This document shows positions 26,575-35,034 of a DNA stretch of 64,000 bases, piece by piece (position 1 is the first letter of the stretch; every line of letters begins with the position of its first letter). The stretch comes from Haliscomenobacter sp040403615 (GTDB taxonomy: Bacteria > Bacteroidota > Bacteroidia > Chitinophagales > Saprospiraceae): contig NZ_JBBAKG010000016.1 in NCBI RefSeq assembly GCF_040403615.1, positions 1-64,000 of the forward strand. Direction: 5' to 3'. Position numbers and translations under genes: made by a program. Below the pieces are notes generated by a model. That model did not search any database. It saw only the letters and a program-made list of their open reading frames with translations, and was not told the origin of the DNA.

Positions 26575-26651
26575 CGCCCGCAAGGGCAAAAAGACGCCCG
26601 CAAGGGTGAAAAGCGCACGCAAGGGTGAAAAGCGCCCGTAAGGGCAAAAAA
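26575..26651 (+). repeat. Four tandem units of 19-20 bp
   Basis: Units read CGCCCGCAAGGGCAAAAAGA, CGCCCGCAAGGGTGAAAAG, CGCACGCAAGGGTGAAAAG and CGCCCGTAAGGGCAAAAAA. They lie between two hairpins with shared GGCGAC/GTCGCC stems (26555-26574 and 26664-26699) and do not code for anything recognisable. Confidence 0.75.
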
Positions 26652-26663
26652 AATTGATCCCCG

Positions 26664-26699
26664 TCAGTAGGGGCGACTCTTCGTGGTCGCCCCTACTGA
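26664..26699. terminator. 14-bp perfect hairpin between convergent genes
   Basis: TCAGTAGGGGCGAC, loop TCTTCGTG, then GTCGCCCCTACTGA. It overlaps the last two codons and the stop of the Crp-type gene and could end transcription from both sides, although there is no long T tract. A related 7-bp hairpin (GGCGACC/GGTCGCC) directly follows the protease stop at 26555. Confidence 0.55.
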
Positions 26700-27277
26700 T
26701 GTCTTTCCGCATCCTTCTTCCGAATCCGACTAAACGTTTCCGGCGTCATCCCCAACATCGACGCCAGGTATTGAAGGGGTACCAGATTAAACAACTCAGG
26801 ACTTTGGGCAAAAAACTGATGGTAACGCTCCTCGCTGGATAAGGAAAGATGAGTGACAATGCGCTGCTCCAAGATGGTAAAACAACGGGCAAAAAAGAGT
26901 TTTTCCAATTCAGGCCATTTGGGCACGACCTGACCAATTTGGGCATAATCCGCTTTAGAAATAACTAATAATTCTGTATCAGTAAGTGCTTGAAGGCTCC
27001 AACGTGCAGGCTGTTGAAACAAGAAACTGGCTATATCCACCACAAAATACCCTGGACTGGAGATCCATTTGGTCACTTCTCTTCCTTTGTCGTCGAGCAG
27101 GTATTCGCGGATGATGCCGGTTTGAACAAAACCGAGTTGATCAGCGTATTGGCCTTCTTTGAGAAAATACGCCCCTTTGGCCAAGGTTTTGGGTTTAAAG
27201 AAAGCCCCAATTTGCTGTAATGTATCAGATGGTACACCAAAGTATGATTGGATGTATTTCTCGAATTCGTTTTGCAT
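26693..27277 (-). CDS. Crp/Fnr-family transcriptional regulator
   Basis: About 194 residues from the ATG near 27277 (MQNEFEKYI); the frame is open upstream through the palindromic repeat, which is unlikely to be coding. A cyclic-nucleotide-binding-type beta barrel (KPKTLAKGAYFLKEGQYAD) is followed by a degenerate helix-turn-helix (LVPLQYLASMLGMTPETFS, then RIRKK). This is the common Bacteroidota Crp subclass. No iron-sulfur cysteines are seen. Divergence from nearby genes is lacking: the YeeE genes read in the same direction upstream, so it may follow them on one transcript. Confidence 0.85.
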   Translation of the reverse strand: MQNEFEKYIQSYFGVPSDTLQQIGAFFKPKTLAKGAYFLKEGQYADQLGFVQTGIIREYLLDDKGREVTKWISSPGYFVVDIASFLFQQPARWSLQALTDTELLVISKADYAQIGQVVPKWPELEKLFFARCFTILEQRIVTHLSLSSEERYHQFFAQSPELFNLVPLQYLASMLGMTPETFSRIRKKDAERHQ

Positions 27278-27287
27278 GGTGTTTAAT

Positions 27288-27412
27288 ATGACGCAAAAAA
27301 TTACATCCCGATTTTTTGGGAGGCTTTTGAATAGAAAGCTCACTTGAAATGAACCGTTCGACTTCCTATTCAAAACCCAAAATCGGGAAATAATTTTTCT
27401 GAGTTGCTTAAT
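27288..27412. repeat. MITE-like inverted repeat (family P1), long copy
   Basis: About 45-base arms pair imperfectly: TATGACGCAAAAAATTAC, TCCCGATTTTTTGGG, TTTTGAATAG on one side and the reverse complement of GCAACTCAGAAAAATTAT, TTCCCGATTTTGGG, TTTTGAATAG on the other, with a loop of about 33 bases. It has no ORF. It fills the space between the Crp-type gene and the YeeE-type gene, whose stop lies within the outer arm. Confidence 0.6.
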
Positions 27413-27923
27413 GAGGCAAACGATCTCTTAAATACCCGTACACCCAGGTTCCTGCCAGGGCACTGAAAATGGTCACCAGGATGGTCAAGGCTCCAGCCCC
27501 AAATTGGGCATACAATGGCCCTGGGCAAGCACCAGTGATGGCCCAACCCAGTCCAAACATTAAGCCGCCATAAATCTGACCTTTATTGAAAGCCCGGTTG
27601 TGAAACTCAATGGTTTCACCGTTGATGGTTTTGACTTTGAATCTTTTGAGCAAGAATACCGAAATTGCACCTACAACTACCGCCGTGCCAATCACGCCGT
27701 ACATGTGGAAGGACTGCAAACGGAACATCTCCTGAATGCGAAACCAGGAAACCACCTCGGCTTTGATCAGGATGACTCCAAAAAGCATGCCCATCAATGC
27801 GTATTTCAACTTGCCACCAACGCCTTCTACGCGCTCACTTTCATTGACGCACATGCTGTCCAGGGAGCGTACTTCGTAGTCTGGATTTTGCTCCAATATT
27901 GAATTATTTGATTCTTTTACCAT
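27408..27923 (-). CDS. YeeE/YedE-type (DUF6691) sulfur transporter half, C-terminal-like
   Basis: 171 residues with four to five membrane helices. The pore motif GACPGPLYAQFGAG sits after the third helix. Together with the preceding gene it corresponds to one full YeeE/YedE transporter (thiosulfate uptake) split in two, as is usual in Bacteroidota. The N-terminal hydrophilic stretch (about 40 residues) is longer than typical. It starts 12 bases after the first half stops, so the pair is an operon. Confidence 0.8.
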   Translation of the reverse strand: MVKESNNSILEQNPDYEVRSLDSMCVNESERVEGVGGKLKYALMGMLFGVILIKAEVVSWFRIQEMFRLQSFHMYGVIGTAVVVGAISVFLLKRFKVKTINGETIEFHNRAFNKGQIYGGLMFGLGWAITGACPGPLYAQFGAGALTILVTIFSALAGTWVYGYLRDRLPH

Positions 27924-27934
27924 TGTCTTACGAT

Positions 27935-28507
27935 TTACAAACCCAATAAAAAGGGTACAATTAAGTTAGCAGAAATGAAACCACCGACCATAAAACAGAT
28001 CGTAGCGACCAACGATGGCCATTGCAAGTTGCTCAGTCCACTGATGGCATGGCCGCTGGTACAGCCTCCTGCGTAACGGGTGCCAAAACCCACCAAAAAT
28101 CCACCAACCCCAAAAAAGAAAAACCCTTTGAGGGTAAGCACATTGCTCCAACTAAAGAGCTGATTGGGAACCATATTGCTGAAATCGGTGATGCCGTATT
28201 GTGCCAATGAAGCTGCCAATTTCGGGTTAACTACTACATCATTGGGATCGCTCAAAAAATGAGCCGCAACAAAGCCTCCAATGACCACTCCACCCACAAA
28301 AAAAAGATTCCAGGCTTCTTTTTTCCAATCGTATTTAAAAAAAGGAAGGTTGGCTGGCACACAAATTGCGCAGATGTGGCGTAGACTGGCCGAGATGCCA
28401 AAGCCCTTATTGCCCAAAACGAGCAAGGCCGGTACGGTAAGGCCAATGAGCAGCCCGGATACCGACCAATGCCAGGGTTGCCGAATGAATTCAATTAGTG
28501 CTGTCAT
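27935..28507 (-). CDS. YeeE/YedE family sulfur transporter half, N-terminal-like
   Basis: About 190 residues from the ATG at 28507 (MTALIEFIRQPWHWSVSG); the frame extends 37 codons further but the extension is hydrophilic and the shorter form has the family length. Several helices and the conserved RYAGGCTSGHAISGLSNLQ motif match YeeE/YedE thiosulfate-transport proteins. It is located in the inner membrane. Co-transcribed with the following half. Interval 28508-28957: about 450 bases without a convincing gene; a 69-codon minus ORF there is AT-rich and unsupported. Confidence 0.8.
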   Translation of the reverse strand: MTALIEFIRQPWHWSVSGLLIGLTVPALLVLGNKGFGISASLRHICAICVPANLPFFKYDWKKEAWNLFFVGGVVIGGFVAAHFLSDPNDVVVNPKLAASLAQYGITDFSNMVPNQLFSWSNVLTLKGFFFFGVGGFLVGFGTRYAGGCTSGHAISGLSNLQWPSLVATICFMVGGFISANLIVPFLLGL

Positions 28508-28957
28508 GTTTGCAGATTTTGTTTCGTGCTTAAAATCTGCTTTGCCAGCAGCCGTAAGCTCCATTAAAAATACACTTTCTTGATAGAATATGTTAATAAA
28601 TGGCCTGCGAAAGGCCATTTATACAGACAATAAAGACAAATATTCAAGCATTTATAGTGCGAAACCCCATGCTGGAATGTAATGTTGGTCAGTTCGGGCT
28701 TTTCAATTGATGGTTTGTGATTCCCATTTCAAAGTAATACAAGTATTACGCTTTGCAAAACAATGTTTAACATAAAGCAATATGTTCGCAGAATGAATTG
28801 CCAACAATACGATTTTTTATTTAGATTGCGTTCAGTTATAAAAATCAGCAGCAAATCGCGAAATTTGGCGTTGATTTGAATTTTTGTGCCTAATTTCGTT
28901 CGATTGAGGTTGTCCTTTGCAACTTCAAAAGCAGGCACACAGCCATAAGAGATTTAT

Positions 28958-29713
28958 ATGGGTATCGTTATTTCACTGCTGAATCATAAAGGTGGTGTAG
29001 GCAAAACAACCAGTTCCATCAATATCGGTGCAGGTTTGGTTGAGTTGGGAAAAAAAGTATTGTTGATTGACCTCGATCCGCAGGCCAATCTCACCTTGTC
29101 GTTGGGCATGCCTCGACATGCACAATCTATTTACGAAGCCATTCGCGGCGAATCTCCGCTCGTACCTTATCCCGCCAAAGAAAACATGGACATCGTCATT
29201 TCTACCCTCGATCTTTCTGGGGCAGAAATGGAATTGATCAACGAGGCGGGGCGGGAATACTTATTGCGGGAACTACTGGAACCGATTCGGGATATTTACG
29301 ATTACATCATCATCGATTGCCCGCCTTCGCTGGCTTTGTTGACGCTCAATGCACTGGCGGCGAGCGATACGGTATACATTCCCCTGCAAACAGAATTTTT
29401 GGCCATGCAAGGTTTGGCCAAAATCAAGCAGGTAATCGACAAGGTGAAATTTCGCCTCAACAAGAACCTGTACATCGGAGGAGTTATTGCCACGATGTAC
29501 GATGCCCGTAAGGTTTTGAACCGGGATGTTGTGGAAACCATTAAAAAATACTTCGGCGAAATCGTGTTCAAAACCATGATTCGCGACAACGTAGCTCTGG
29601 CCGAAGCGCCTTCGCAACGCAAAGACATTTTTTCTTACAGCCCCGGTAGCCCCGGTGCCGAAGATTACCTGAATTTGTGCAAAGAAATCATCGAAAGAAC
29701 GACTAAATCATGA
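28958..29713 (+). CDS. parA: ParA/Soj-type ATPase
   Basis: 251 residues. The deviant Walker A motif KGGVGKTTSS lies at 11-20 with the signature Lys, followed by LLIDLDPQANLTLSLG and DYIIIDCPPSLALLTLNAL. These ATPases position chromosome, plasmid or protein cargo. The next gene overlaps by four bases and encodes a small protein with a ribbon-helix-helix-like tail instead of a classic ParB. I see no parS-type repeat nearby. It could therefore serve a mobile-element or cargo-positioning role, or be a second chromosomal copy; the symbol denotes the family. Confidence 0.85.
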   Translation: MGIVISLLNHKGGVGKTTSSINIGAGLVELGKKVLLIDLDPQANLTLSLGMPRHAQSIYEAIRGESPLVPYPAKENMDIVISTLDLSGAEMELINEAGREYLLRELLEPIRDIYDYIIIDCPPSLALLTLNALAASDTVYIPLQTEFLAMQGLAKIKQVIDKVKFRLNKNLYIGGVIATMYDARKVLNRDVVETIKKYFGEIVFKTMIRDNVALAEAPSQRKDIFSYSPGSPGAEDYLNLCKEIIERTTKS

Positions 29714-30213
29714 GTAAAAAAAGATTCACCGATGGATTAGAAAGCCTGCTTAGCATGCCAGCCGAAGATGCTGCGCTGCAACGCAATGCATTGCTATCCT
29801 CTGAATCTTCCAGCGGACAGGGCAGTTCCCCCACTGTTGATATCCCGCCTGCAGAAAGCAAAAAAGTTCAAGGCAAGCGTTTTACGGATGATTTGCAGGC
29901 TTTTTTGATGGAGGCTTTTGAAGAATCTTTCGATCGGCAGATGCAACACGATCGCTCCCAAGCGGCCGAACCTGAAATAAAAAAGCGCAGTTCCAAGCCC
30001 ATGGATGGCCTGGATGCCCTCATTCGCTCTACCGTTGAACCCAAAATGCAACTCGATCACCTGGCTACTCGTCGGTTGACTTTGCAATTTGATGAGCGCA
30101 AACTGGAAAAGCTAAAGGACATTGCCCGCATGGAAAAAACCCTACTGCGCGACATCATCGACAACATTGTCGAAGATTACATTTCTCGCTGGGAAAAACA
30201 GAAGAAAAGCTGA
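29710..30213 (+). CDS. Small ParA partner with C-terminal ribbon-helix-helix-like segment
   Basis: 167 residues starting within the parA stop (ATGA). The motif KKRFTDGLESLL at the N-terminus is echoed twice more (KRFTDDLQAFLMEAF; KPMDGLDALIRS), suggesting a repeated short binding motif. The C-terminal 50 residues (RRLTLQFDERKLEKLKDIA, then EKTLLRDIIDNIVEDYI) look like a ribbon-helix-helix DNA-binding module. The middle is low-complexity. It is probably the ParB-like or adaptor partner of the ATPase. No family name is recognised. Confidence 0.6.
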   Translation: MSKKRFTDGLESLLSMPAEDAALQRNALLSSESSSGQGSSPTVDIPPAESKKVQGKRFTDDLQAFLMEAFEESFDRQMQHDRSQAAEPEIKKRSSKPMDGLDALIRSTVEPKMQLDHLATRRLTLQFDERKLEKLKDIARMEKTLLRDIIDNIVEDYISRWEKQKKS

Positions 30214-30294
30214 AGGTAGATCCTTTGGATTCTACTTCCCAACTCCTCAACTTTTACTTACCTTTGCAACTCTGATTACCAAAACTTTTACACG

Positions 30295-30729
30295 ATGAAA
30301 ATACGTCTAATGTTCGCGTCAATGCTGCTGATTGCATTGGCATTCGCTTGTGGTGGCACTGGATCAGGTAGCCCGGAACAACAACTGGAAACGGCAATGA
30401 TGGCTGAGCACGACAAGGTGATGCCAAAAATGGGAGAAGCCAATAACCTATACAAGGAAATGCGCCAGTACCTCTTTTTGGATACAACCATGACCATGGA
30501 AACGCGGGAAAGACTGAGCATGGTGACCGCCAACCTGGGTCAAGCTTCTGAAGGCATGATGAACTGGATGAACGGCATCAGCGACCTGGAAATGAAAAAA
30601 AATACCATGAAACCGGAAGAGCTCACTCAATACCTGACCCAGCAAAAAGAAAGCATCACCAAAATCGGTGAATTGATGGACAAAAGTATTGCAGAAGCAA
30701 AAACTGCGCTGGCTGAGCGCAAAAAATAA
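30295..30729 (+). CDS. Small helical lipoprotein
   Basis: 144 residues. A signal with lipobox (LIALAFAC) predicts a lipid-anchored periplasmic protein with Cys at about residue 18. The rest is helical and Met-rich (EHDKVMPKMGEANNLYKEM, MNWMNGISDLEMKKNTM), resembling small Bacteroidota lipoproteins of unknown role. The Met and His content next to an SCO gene, five bases downstream, makes a metal- or copper-related role conceivable, but no defined site is seen. A -7-type box TACCTTTG lies 29 bases upstream (30259-30266). Confidence 0.65.
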   Translation: MKIRLMFASMLLIALAFACGGTGSGSPEQQLETAMMAEHDKVMPKMGEANNLYKEMRQYLFLDTTMTMETRERLSMVTANLGQASEGMMNWMNGISDLEMKKNTMKPEELTQYLTQQKESITKIGELMDKSIAEAKTALAERKK

Positions 30730-30734
30730 AACCA

Positions 30735-31352
30735 ATGATGCGCAAATGGTTGTTTTGGCTTATCCTACCCATTTTGGCAGGATGCCAATTGGGTGCACCC
30801 GATCAAAATGCACCGCTGCCGATTTTAGGAGAAATTGACGTGGTAAATGGTGATACCATTTTCCATTCCATCCGAGATTTTTCCTTTGTCAATCAAGACA
30901 GCCAAATCGTCAACAATCAAACTTTTGCTGGAAAGGCTTATGTGGTGGACTTTTTCTTTATTTCTTGTCCTACCATTTGCCCTAAGGTGAAAAAGCAGAT
31001 GTTGCGCGTGTACGATCGATTCAAAAATGAAGAGAAGCTGGTGTTGCTTTCGCATACCATCGATACCAAGCACGACACCATTCCTCGCCTGAAAAAGTTT
31101 GCAAAAGACTTGGGTGTAGGGCTGCCGCAATGGCAATTTGTAACTGGTGTGCAAGACTCCATCTACAGCATTGCCAATGATTATTTCAGCATCGCTCAGG
31201 AAGATCCCAATGCTCCAGGTGGCTTTGACCACAGTGGAAGATTGATCCTGGTTGATCCCAAGCGCCACGTTCGCGCCTTTTGTGATGGCACCGACCCCAA
31301 ATCGGTGGATCAGTTTATGAAGGATGTAGAGCGCTTGTTGAAAGAATTTTAG
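30735..31352 (+). CDS. SCO1/SenC-family copper/thiol protein
   Basis: 205 residues. A lipobox (ILAGC, Cys17) anchors it in the envelope. The thioredoxin-like fold carries the copper-binding CPTICPK (Cys78, Cys82) and a late His in GGFDHSGRLILVDP: the full SCO ligand set. It delivers copper to, or maintains thiols of, cytochrome c oxidase. It follows the small lipoprotein gene after five bases, so the two form an operon ending in a strong hairpin. No oxidase subunit gene is nearby. Confidence 0.9.
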   Translation: MMRKWLFWLILPILAGCQLGAPDQNAPLPILGEIDVVNGDTIFHSIRDFSFVNQDSQIVNNQTFAGKAYVVDFFFISCPTICPKVKKQMLRVYDRFKNEEKLVLLSHTIDTKHDTIPRLKKFAKDLGVGLPQWQFVTGVQDSIYSIANDYFSIAQEDPNAPGGFDHSGRLILVDPKRHVRAFCDGTDPKSVDQFMKDVERLLKEF

Positions 31353-31395
31353 AAAAAAAAGTAGAGACGCGATGCATCGCGTCCCTACTTTTTTT
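31353..31395. terminator. Bidirectional terminator between convergent genes
   Basis: A run of A, then GTAGAGACGCGATGC and ATCGCGTCCCTAC, then a run of T. The 28-base palindrome (31361-31388) has one mismatched pair and is flanked by A and T tracts, so it can work in both directions. The same kind of GTAG-GACGCGAT palindrome is, from memory, a common dispersed intergenic element in Bacteroidota. Confidence 0.75.
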
Positions 31396-31422
31396 GCTTG
31401 CCGCGATTCGCCGCGCTCTATC

Positions 31423-32118
31423 CTAGTTCAAAGGCAACGCAAATCCTGCCTGAATCGCAATTCCCCGGCTGCGGAAACTCTCCTTTACTACTGGAATATC
31501 CGCATTGGCTGTAAAGCCATATTGATAACGGCCATCCAGGAAGAATCGACCAATTCCTGTGTTGATTTCCATACCCGCACCTGCCAGCGCACCCACTTCC
31601 ATGCGGTTGTAATTGATGGCATCCAGGTCGATATTGGTTTCAAACAACTTGACGTTGATGATGCCCGTTGTTCTGGCGGTCAGAGTGCTGCTCAGGTTGT
31701 AGGCGGCATAAGGTCCAGCTTGTGCATAAAAACGCACCGCATCCTGACCAGATTTTACTTTGAACAACACTGGAAGTTCCAGGGTATTGAAGCGGAAATC
31801 GGCACGTCCCCCGAGTGGAATCTTGAAATCACCGATTTTTACATCTTCTTGCAACGCGTATCGGAAACCACGGGCAGCATAACCCAATTCGGCCTGTACC
31901 GAAAAGTTGCCGCCAAAATCCAATTCCGCAGATGCTGCAGTGGAATTGCCGAAATTGTACTCTGCTTTGGGCGTCAATTCGCTCAACAATTTAGATTGCT
32001 GGATGGTACTCATTTGGAAACCGGAGCGTACCCCTACATGCAAAGTGCTTTGTGCGTAAATACCTGAAGTGAAAGCGAGAAACAAAACGGCCAACAACAA
32101 TGCATTTTTCATATTCAT
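31423..32118 (-). CDS. Outer-membrane beta-barrel protein (PorT-like domain)
   Basis: 231 residues. The signal peptide (1-22, SGIYAQ) is followed by alternating amphipathic strands (FSVQAELGYAARGFRYALQE, GRFFLDGRYQYGFTANAD) typical of an eight-stranded Bacteroidota barrel domain. It ends QAGFALPLN rather than with an aromatic residue. The role is unknown; such barrels include T9SS PorT relatives and many structural OMPs. Convergent with the SCO gene across the terminator. Confidence 0.8.
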   Translation of the reverse strand: MNMKNALLLAVLFLAFTSGIYAQSTLHVGVRSGFQMSTIQQSKLLSELTPKAEYNFGNSTAASAELDFGGNFSVQAELGYAARGFRYALQEDVKIGDFKIPLGGRADFRFNTLELPVLFKVKSGQDAVRFYAQAGPYAAYNLSSTLTARTTGIINVKLFETNIDLDAINYNRMEVGALAGAGMEINTGIGRFFLDGRYQYGFTANADIPVVKESFRSRGIAIQAGFALPLN

Positions 32119-32421
32119 TTGGTTTTTTTCGTTTGTGATGTTTGATGAAGCAAAGTTGCAGGCATCATTTGTTAAATGGCGTTATGCGCTCGTTAGGATA
32201 GATTTAATTTTTTCACATGCTCGTCGTTTTTTGGTTAAGGAATGTTACCGTTTGGCATTCTTGCTTAACGAAATCATAATCTCTCTCGACTCCACAATTT
32301 TCAATCAAAACAACCATTTTTACCCCGAAACACTCGTTATCCTGACTTGGAGTGTTACTTCCTCGATTTCAAAGAGTCAAACCATCGAATTTATTTAAAT
32401 TCCGTCCCTCATTCAAACCAA

Positions 32422-33135
32422 ATGAAAATGATCCAAAGAATCTTTTTTACAGTGGCCTTGGCCTTTTTAGCGTTTTCTTGCGATACCTTATCTAAATTGG
32501 TCACTTCCGTTTATTCCGAACCTACCGAAGCCGAAATCGGTTCAGGTTTGAAAGAAGCCCTGGAAGTTGGCATTGGCAAAGGCTCTGATGTCTTGTCTCA
32601 GGTAGATGGGTATTTTAAAAGCCCCTACAAGATCTTGCTGCCCGAAGAAGCCCGCAAAATCACCAACAAACTCAAAAACATACCTGGATTTTCGGATTTG
32701 GAGAATGTGATTTTGGAAAAAATCAACCGGGGTGCGGAAGATGCTGCCAAGCAAGCCAAGCCCATTTTCGTAAATGCAATTCGCGCCATTACTTTTAGCG
32801 ATGTGCTCAACATCCTCATGGGCAGCCAGGATGCAGCTACTCAATTCCTCCAGCGCGGTACCAACGATCAATTGTACACCACATTCAGTCCGGTCATCAA
32901 TACCTCTTTGGATAAATTTGAAGCCCGCAAAATCTGGTCGGACGCCGTCAAGGTGTACAACAAAATCCCTTTGATCGACAAAGCCAATCCAGACCTCGGC
33001 GATTACGTAACTCGCGAAGCCCTCAAAGGCATGTTTGCCATGGTGGCCAAAGAAGAACAGAACATCCGCACCAATGTATCGGCGCGGGGAAGTGAATTGC
33101 TGCGCAAGGTTTTTGCGAAGCAGGACAAGAAATAG
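32422..33135 (+). CDS. DUF4197 lipoprotein
   Basis: 237 residues from the ATG at 32422. It is an exported lipoprotein (ALAFLAFSC lipobox) that continues with the DUF4197 pattern: GLKEALEVGIGKGSDVLSQ, LPEEARKITNKLKNIPGF and RGAEDAAKQAKPIF, ending in GMFAMVAKEEQNIRTN. The domain is all-helical and of unknown function. The gene stands alone, followed by a MITE-like inverted repeat. Confidence 0.85.
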   Translation: MKMIQRIFFTVALAFLAFSCDTLSKLVTSVYSEPTEAEIGSGLKEALEVGIGKGSDVLSQVDGYFKSPYKILLPEEARKITNKLKNIPGFSDLENVILEKINRGAEDAAKQAKPIFVNAIRAITFSDVLNILMGSQDAATQFLQRGTNDQLYTTFSPVINTSLDKFEARKIWSDAVKVYNKIPLIDKANPDLGDYVTREALKGMFAMVAKEEQNIRTNVSARGSELLRKVFAKQDKK

Positions 33136-33165
33136 ATTGCTTTTTCTTCAGCATCATTCTGATAA

Positions 33166-33281
33166 GGGGCGATAAAAAAATAAGTGATCATTTTGCCAGA
33201 GGATTAGATGAGTAAACGTTTCATTTCAAGTGTCTTATCTAATTCTCTGGCTCAAGAAAAATGATCACTTATTTTTGCCCC
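33166..33281. repeat. MITE-like inverted repeat (family P2), full copy
   Basis: 116 bases with outer arms GGGGC-AAAAATAAGTGATCAT and inner arms CCAGAG(G/A)ATTAGAT, facing each other across a short loop. It has no coding capacity. A half copy sits at 57114-57160. It occupies most of the gap between the DUF4197 gene and moaC. Confidence 0.65.
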
Positions 33282-33356
33282 ACTACTAAGCACGATGATG
33301 CTGGAGAAAAAAACGAACTTTGACGCTGGATTAACCACAACTCAAGCATTGTTTTC

Positions 33357-33836
33357 ATGTCAACCTTTACTCACCTCGACGCATCCGGCAATCCATCCAT
33401 GGTAGATGTCGGCGAAAAAACAGCCACCAAACGCCTGGCAAGTGCCCGCGCAATCATCATCCTGGGCGACGAAATCATGGATCGCCTGGAAAAAGAAGAA
33501 ATCCACACCAAGAAAGGCCCGGTTTTTCAAACTGCCATCATCGCTGGAGTCATGGCCGCCAAAAAAACGGGGGAGCTCATCCCATTGTGCCACCCGGTAG
33601 GCATGGAAAATTGCCAGATTCACATTCACGTGAACGAAAACCGCGAGGTGGTCATCGATTGCACTGCCTCCGTTACCGCCAAAACCGGCATCGAAATGGA
33701 AGCCCTCACCGGAGCAAGTGTAGCTGCGCTGACGGTGTACGATATGTGCAAAGCTTTTTCGCACGACATCGTGATCAAAGAAATCAAGCTGATTGAAAAA
33801 ACCGGAGGTAAACGCGATTTCAAACGCGCAGATTAG
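33357..33836 (+). CDS. moaC: Cyclic pyranopterin monophosphate synthase MoaC
   Basis: 159 residues, the normal length. It contains the family blocks MVDVGEKTATKRLASARA, KKTGELIPLCHPV, TGIEMEALTGASVAAL and DMCKAFSHDIVIKEIKLIEK (catalytic Lys region). The enzyme converts the MoaA product to cyclic pyranopterin monophosphate in molybdenum cofactor synthesis, in the cytoplasm, as a hexamer. No other Mo-cofactor gene is in the window. Its stop is two bases from the convergent lactonase-type gene. Confidence 0.95.
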   Translation: MSTFTHLDASGNPSMVDVGEKTATKRLASARAIIILGDEIMDRLEKEEIHTKKGPVFQTAIIAGVMAAKKTGELIPLCHPVGMENCQIHIHVNENREVVIDCTASVTAKTGIEMEALTGASVAALTVYDMCKAFSHDIVIKEIKLIEKTGGKRDFKRAD

Positions 33837-33838
33837 GA

Positions 33839-34972
33839 TTAATTTTGGTACTTCCGAATTTTCAAACAAGACGGACTGGGAATCCCTTCGGTGACACTCA
33901 ACGTTGTCAGCAACCCCGTTTGTACATCCCGCTTGAATACGACAATGCTGTTGCTCAACATATTGGCCACCAATAAGAATTTTCCGGTAGGATCCAGCGT
34001 GAAATTACGCGGGTGATTGCCCAAAGTGGATTGAAACCCAACATTGGTCAGTGTCCCTTTTTGGGGATGAATTGCATAAATGGCCAGGTTGTTTTCATTG
34101 CCCCGGTTGGAGGCGTACAAAAATAGTCCATCGGGAGAAGTGTGGATATCCGCGCCGCTGAAGCCTTCGACGATTGTTGAGGGATGAGCTGGAATGTTTT
34201 GCAGCGCAATCAACTTGCCTTTTTTGTAGCGATAGGCACTTACCGTGCCGCTCAATTCTTCGATGCAATACACAAATTTTTGATTGGGATGAAAACACAG
34301 GTGCCTTGGGCCACTGCCAGCCAGAGTGGCCTGTCCATCAGGATTGCCAGGACTGAGCGGTTCTTTCGCTGCGGGGGTAAAATTGAAGCTGCGGATTTTG
34401 TCTGCACCCAAATCTGGTACCAACACGCGATCAAATTTTGGGGAGAAAAAGACGGAGTGGGTATGGGCAATGGCTTGCCGTTCTTGGTTGACCTTGCTGC
34501 CCTCGGTGTATCGAAACACCTGCATGGCCGGATTGAGGCTGCCATCGGTATTGACACTGTATACAGATACGCTGGCTTCTGTATAGGTGGCATCAACTAC
34601 CCATTTTCCACTGTTGTGCACACTGGCGTAAACGGGATTTTCGCCACCACTTTTTTGCTTGTTGAGAAAGGTAAGTTTGCCACTCAGGCTATCAAACGCA
34701 AAACTGCTCAGATTGCCATCCTTGGGGATACGCGCTTCAGTACTCGCGTACAGGTATTTTCCGTTGGGACTCAAGTTTAAGTAGGAAGGATTAACCAGAT
34801 TGGGGCAAAGGCTTTTGTGTTGCAATTGCCCGCTGAGCGTGTCCAACACATACACATTGATGCCTTGCTTGGGATCATTGGGTACGTAAGCGCCCACAAA
34901 GAGGTAGTAAGTTTGGGCGCTCAATAGGGAGCAGGCCAAAAAGGCAAGGCTGAATAAGCTATACTTGCGCAT
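33839..34972 (-). CDS. Secreted lactonase-family seven-bladed beta-propeller
   Basis: 377 residues. The signal peptide (1-19, LLSAQ) is followed by propeller repeats with the 6-phosphogluconolactonase-family (PF10282-type) text NPSYLNLSPNGKYLYASTE, GSGPRHLCFHPNQKFVYCIEE and GNHPRNFTLDPTGKFLLVANM, which carry conserved His/Arg/Glu residues. The family hydrolyses sugar lactones or related rings. Since it is exported, 6-phosphogluconate is an unlikely substrate; a periplasmic sugar lactone is more plausible. Divergent from the Gfo/Idh oxidoreductase gene, whose product could generate lactones. Confidence 0.8.
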   Translation of the reverse strand: MRKYSLFSLAFLACSLLSAQTYYLFVGAYVPNDPKQGINVYVLDTLSGQLQHKSLCPNLVNPSYLNLSPNGKYLYASTEARIPKDGNLSSFAFDSLSGKLTFLNKQKSGGENPVYASVHNSGKWVVDATYTEASVSVYSVNTDGSLNPAMQVFRYTEGSKVNQERQAIAHTHSVFFSPKFDRVLVPDLGADKIRSFNFTPAAKEPLSPGNPDGQATLAGSGPRHLCFHPNQKFVYCIEELSGTVSAYRYKKGKLIALQNIPAHPSTIVEGFSGADIHTSPDGLFLYASNRGNENNLAIYAIHPQKGTLTNVGFQSTLGNHPRNFTLDPTGKFLLVANMLSNSIVVFKRDVQTGLLTTLSVTEGIPSPSCLKIRKYQN

Positions 34973-34984
34973 GGCGGAATGTTT

Positions 34985-35014
34985 TTTGTTTGCTTTGCAA
35001 TTTAACTAAATTTG
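34985..35014 (+). promoter_or_regulatory. Bacteroidota-type promoter for the oxidoreductase gene
   Basis: TTTG at 34985-34988 and TAAATTTG at 35007-35014, 18 bases apart, match the -33 TTTG/-7 TAnnTTTG consensus. The ATG follows 20 bases later, so the leader is very short. Confidence 0.6.
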
Positions 35015-35034
35015 TACACACCTTAACTCTTGCT

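Noticed and set aside
28729..28938. 69-codon minus ORF before parA
   Set aside because: AT-rich, no ribosome site, no similarity, and it overlaps the probable parA promoter region.
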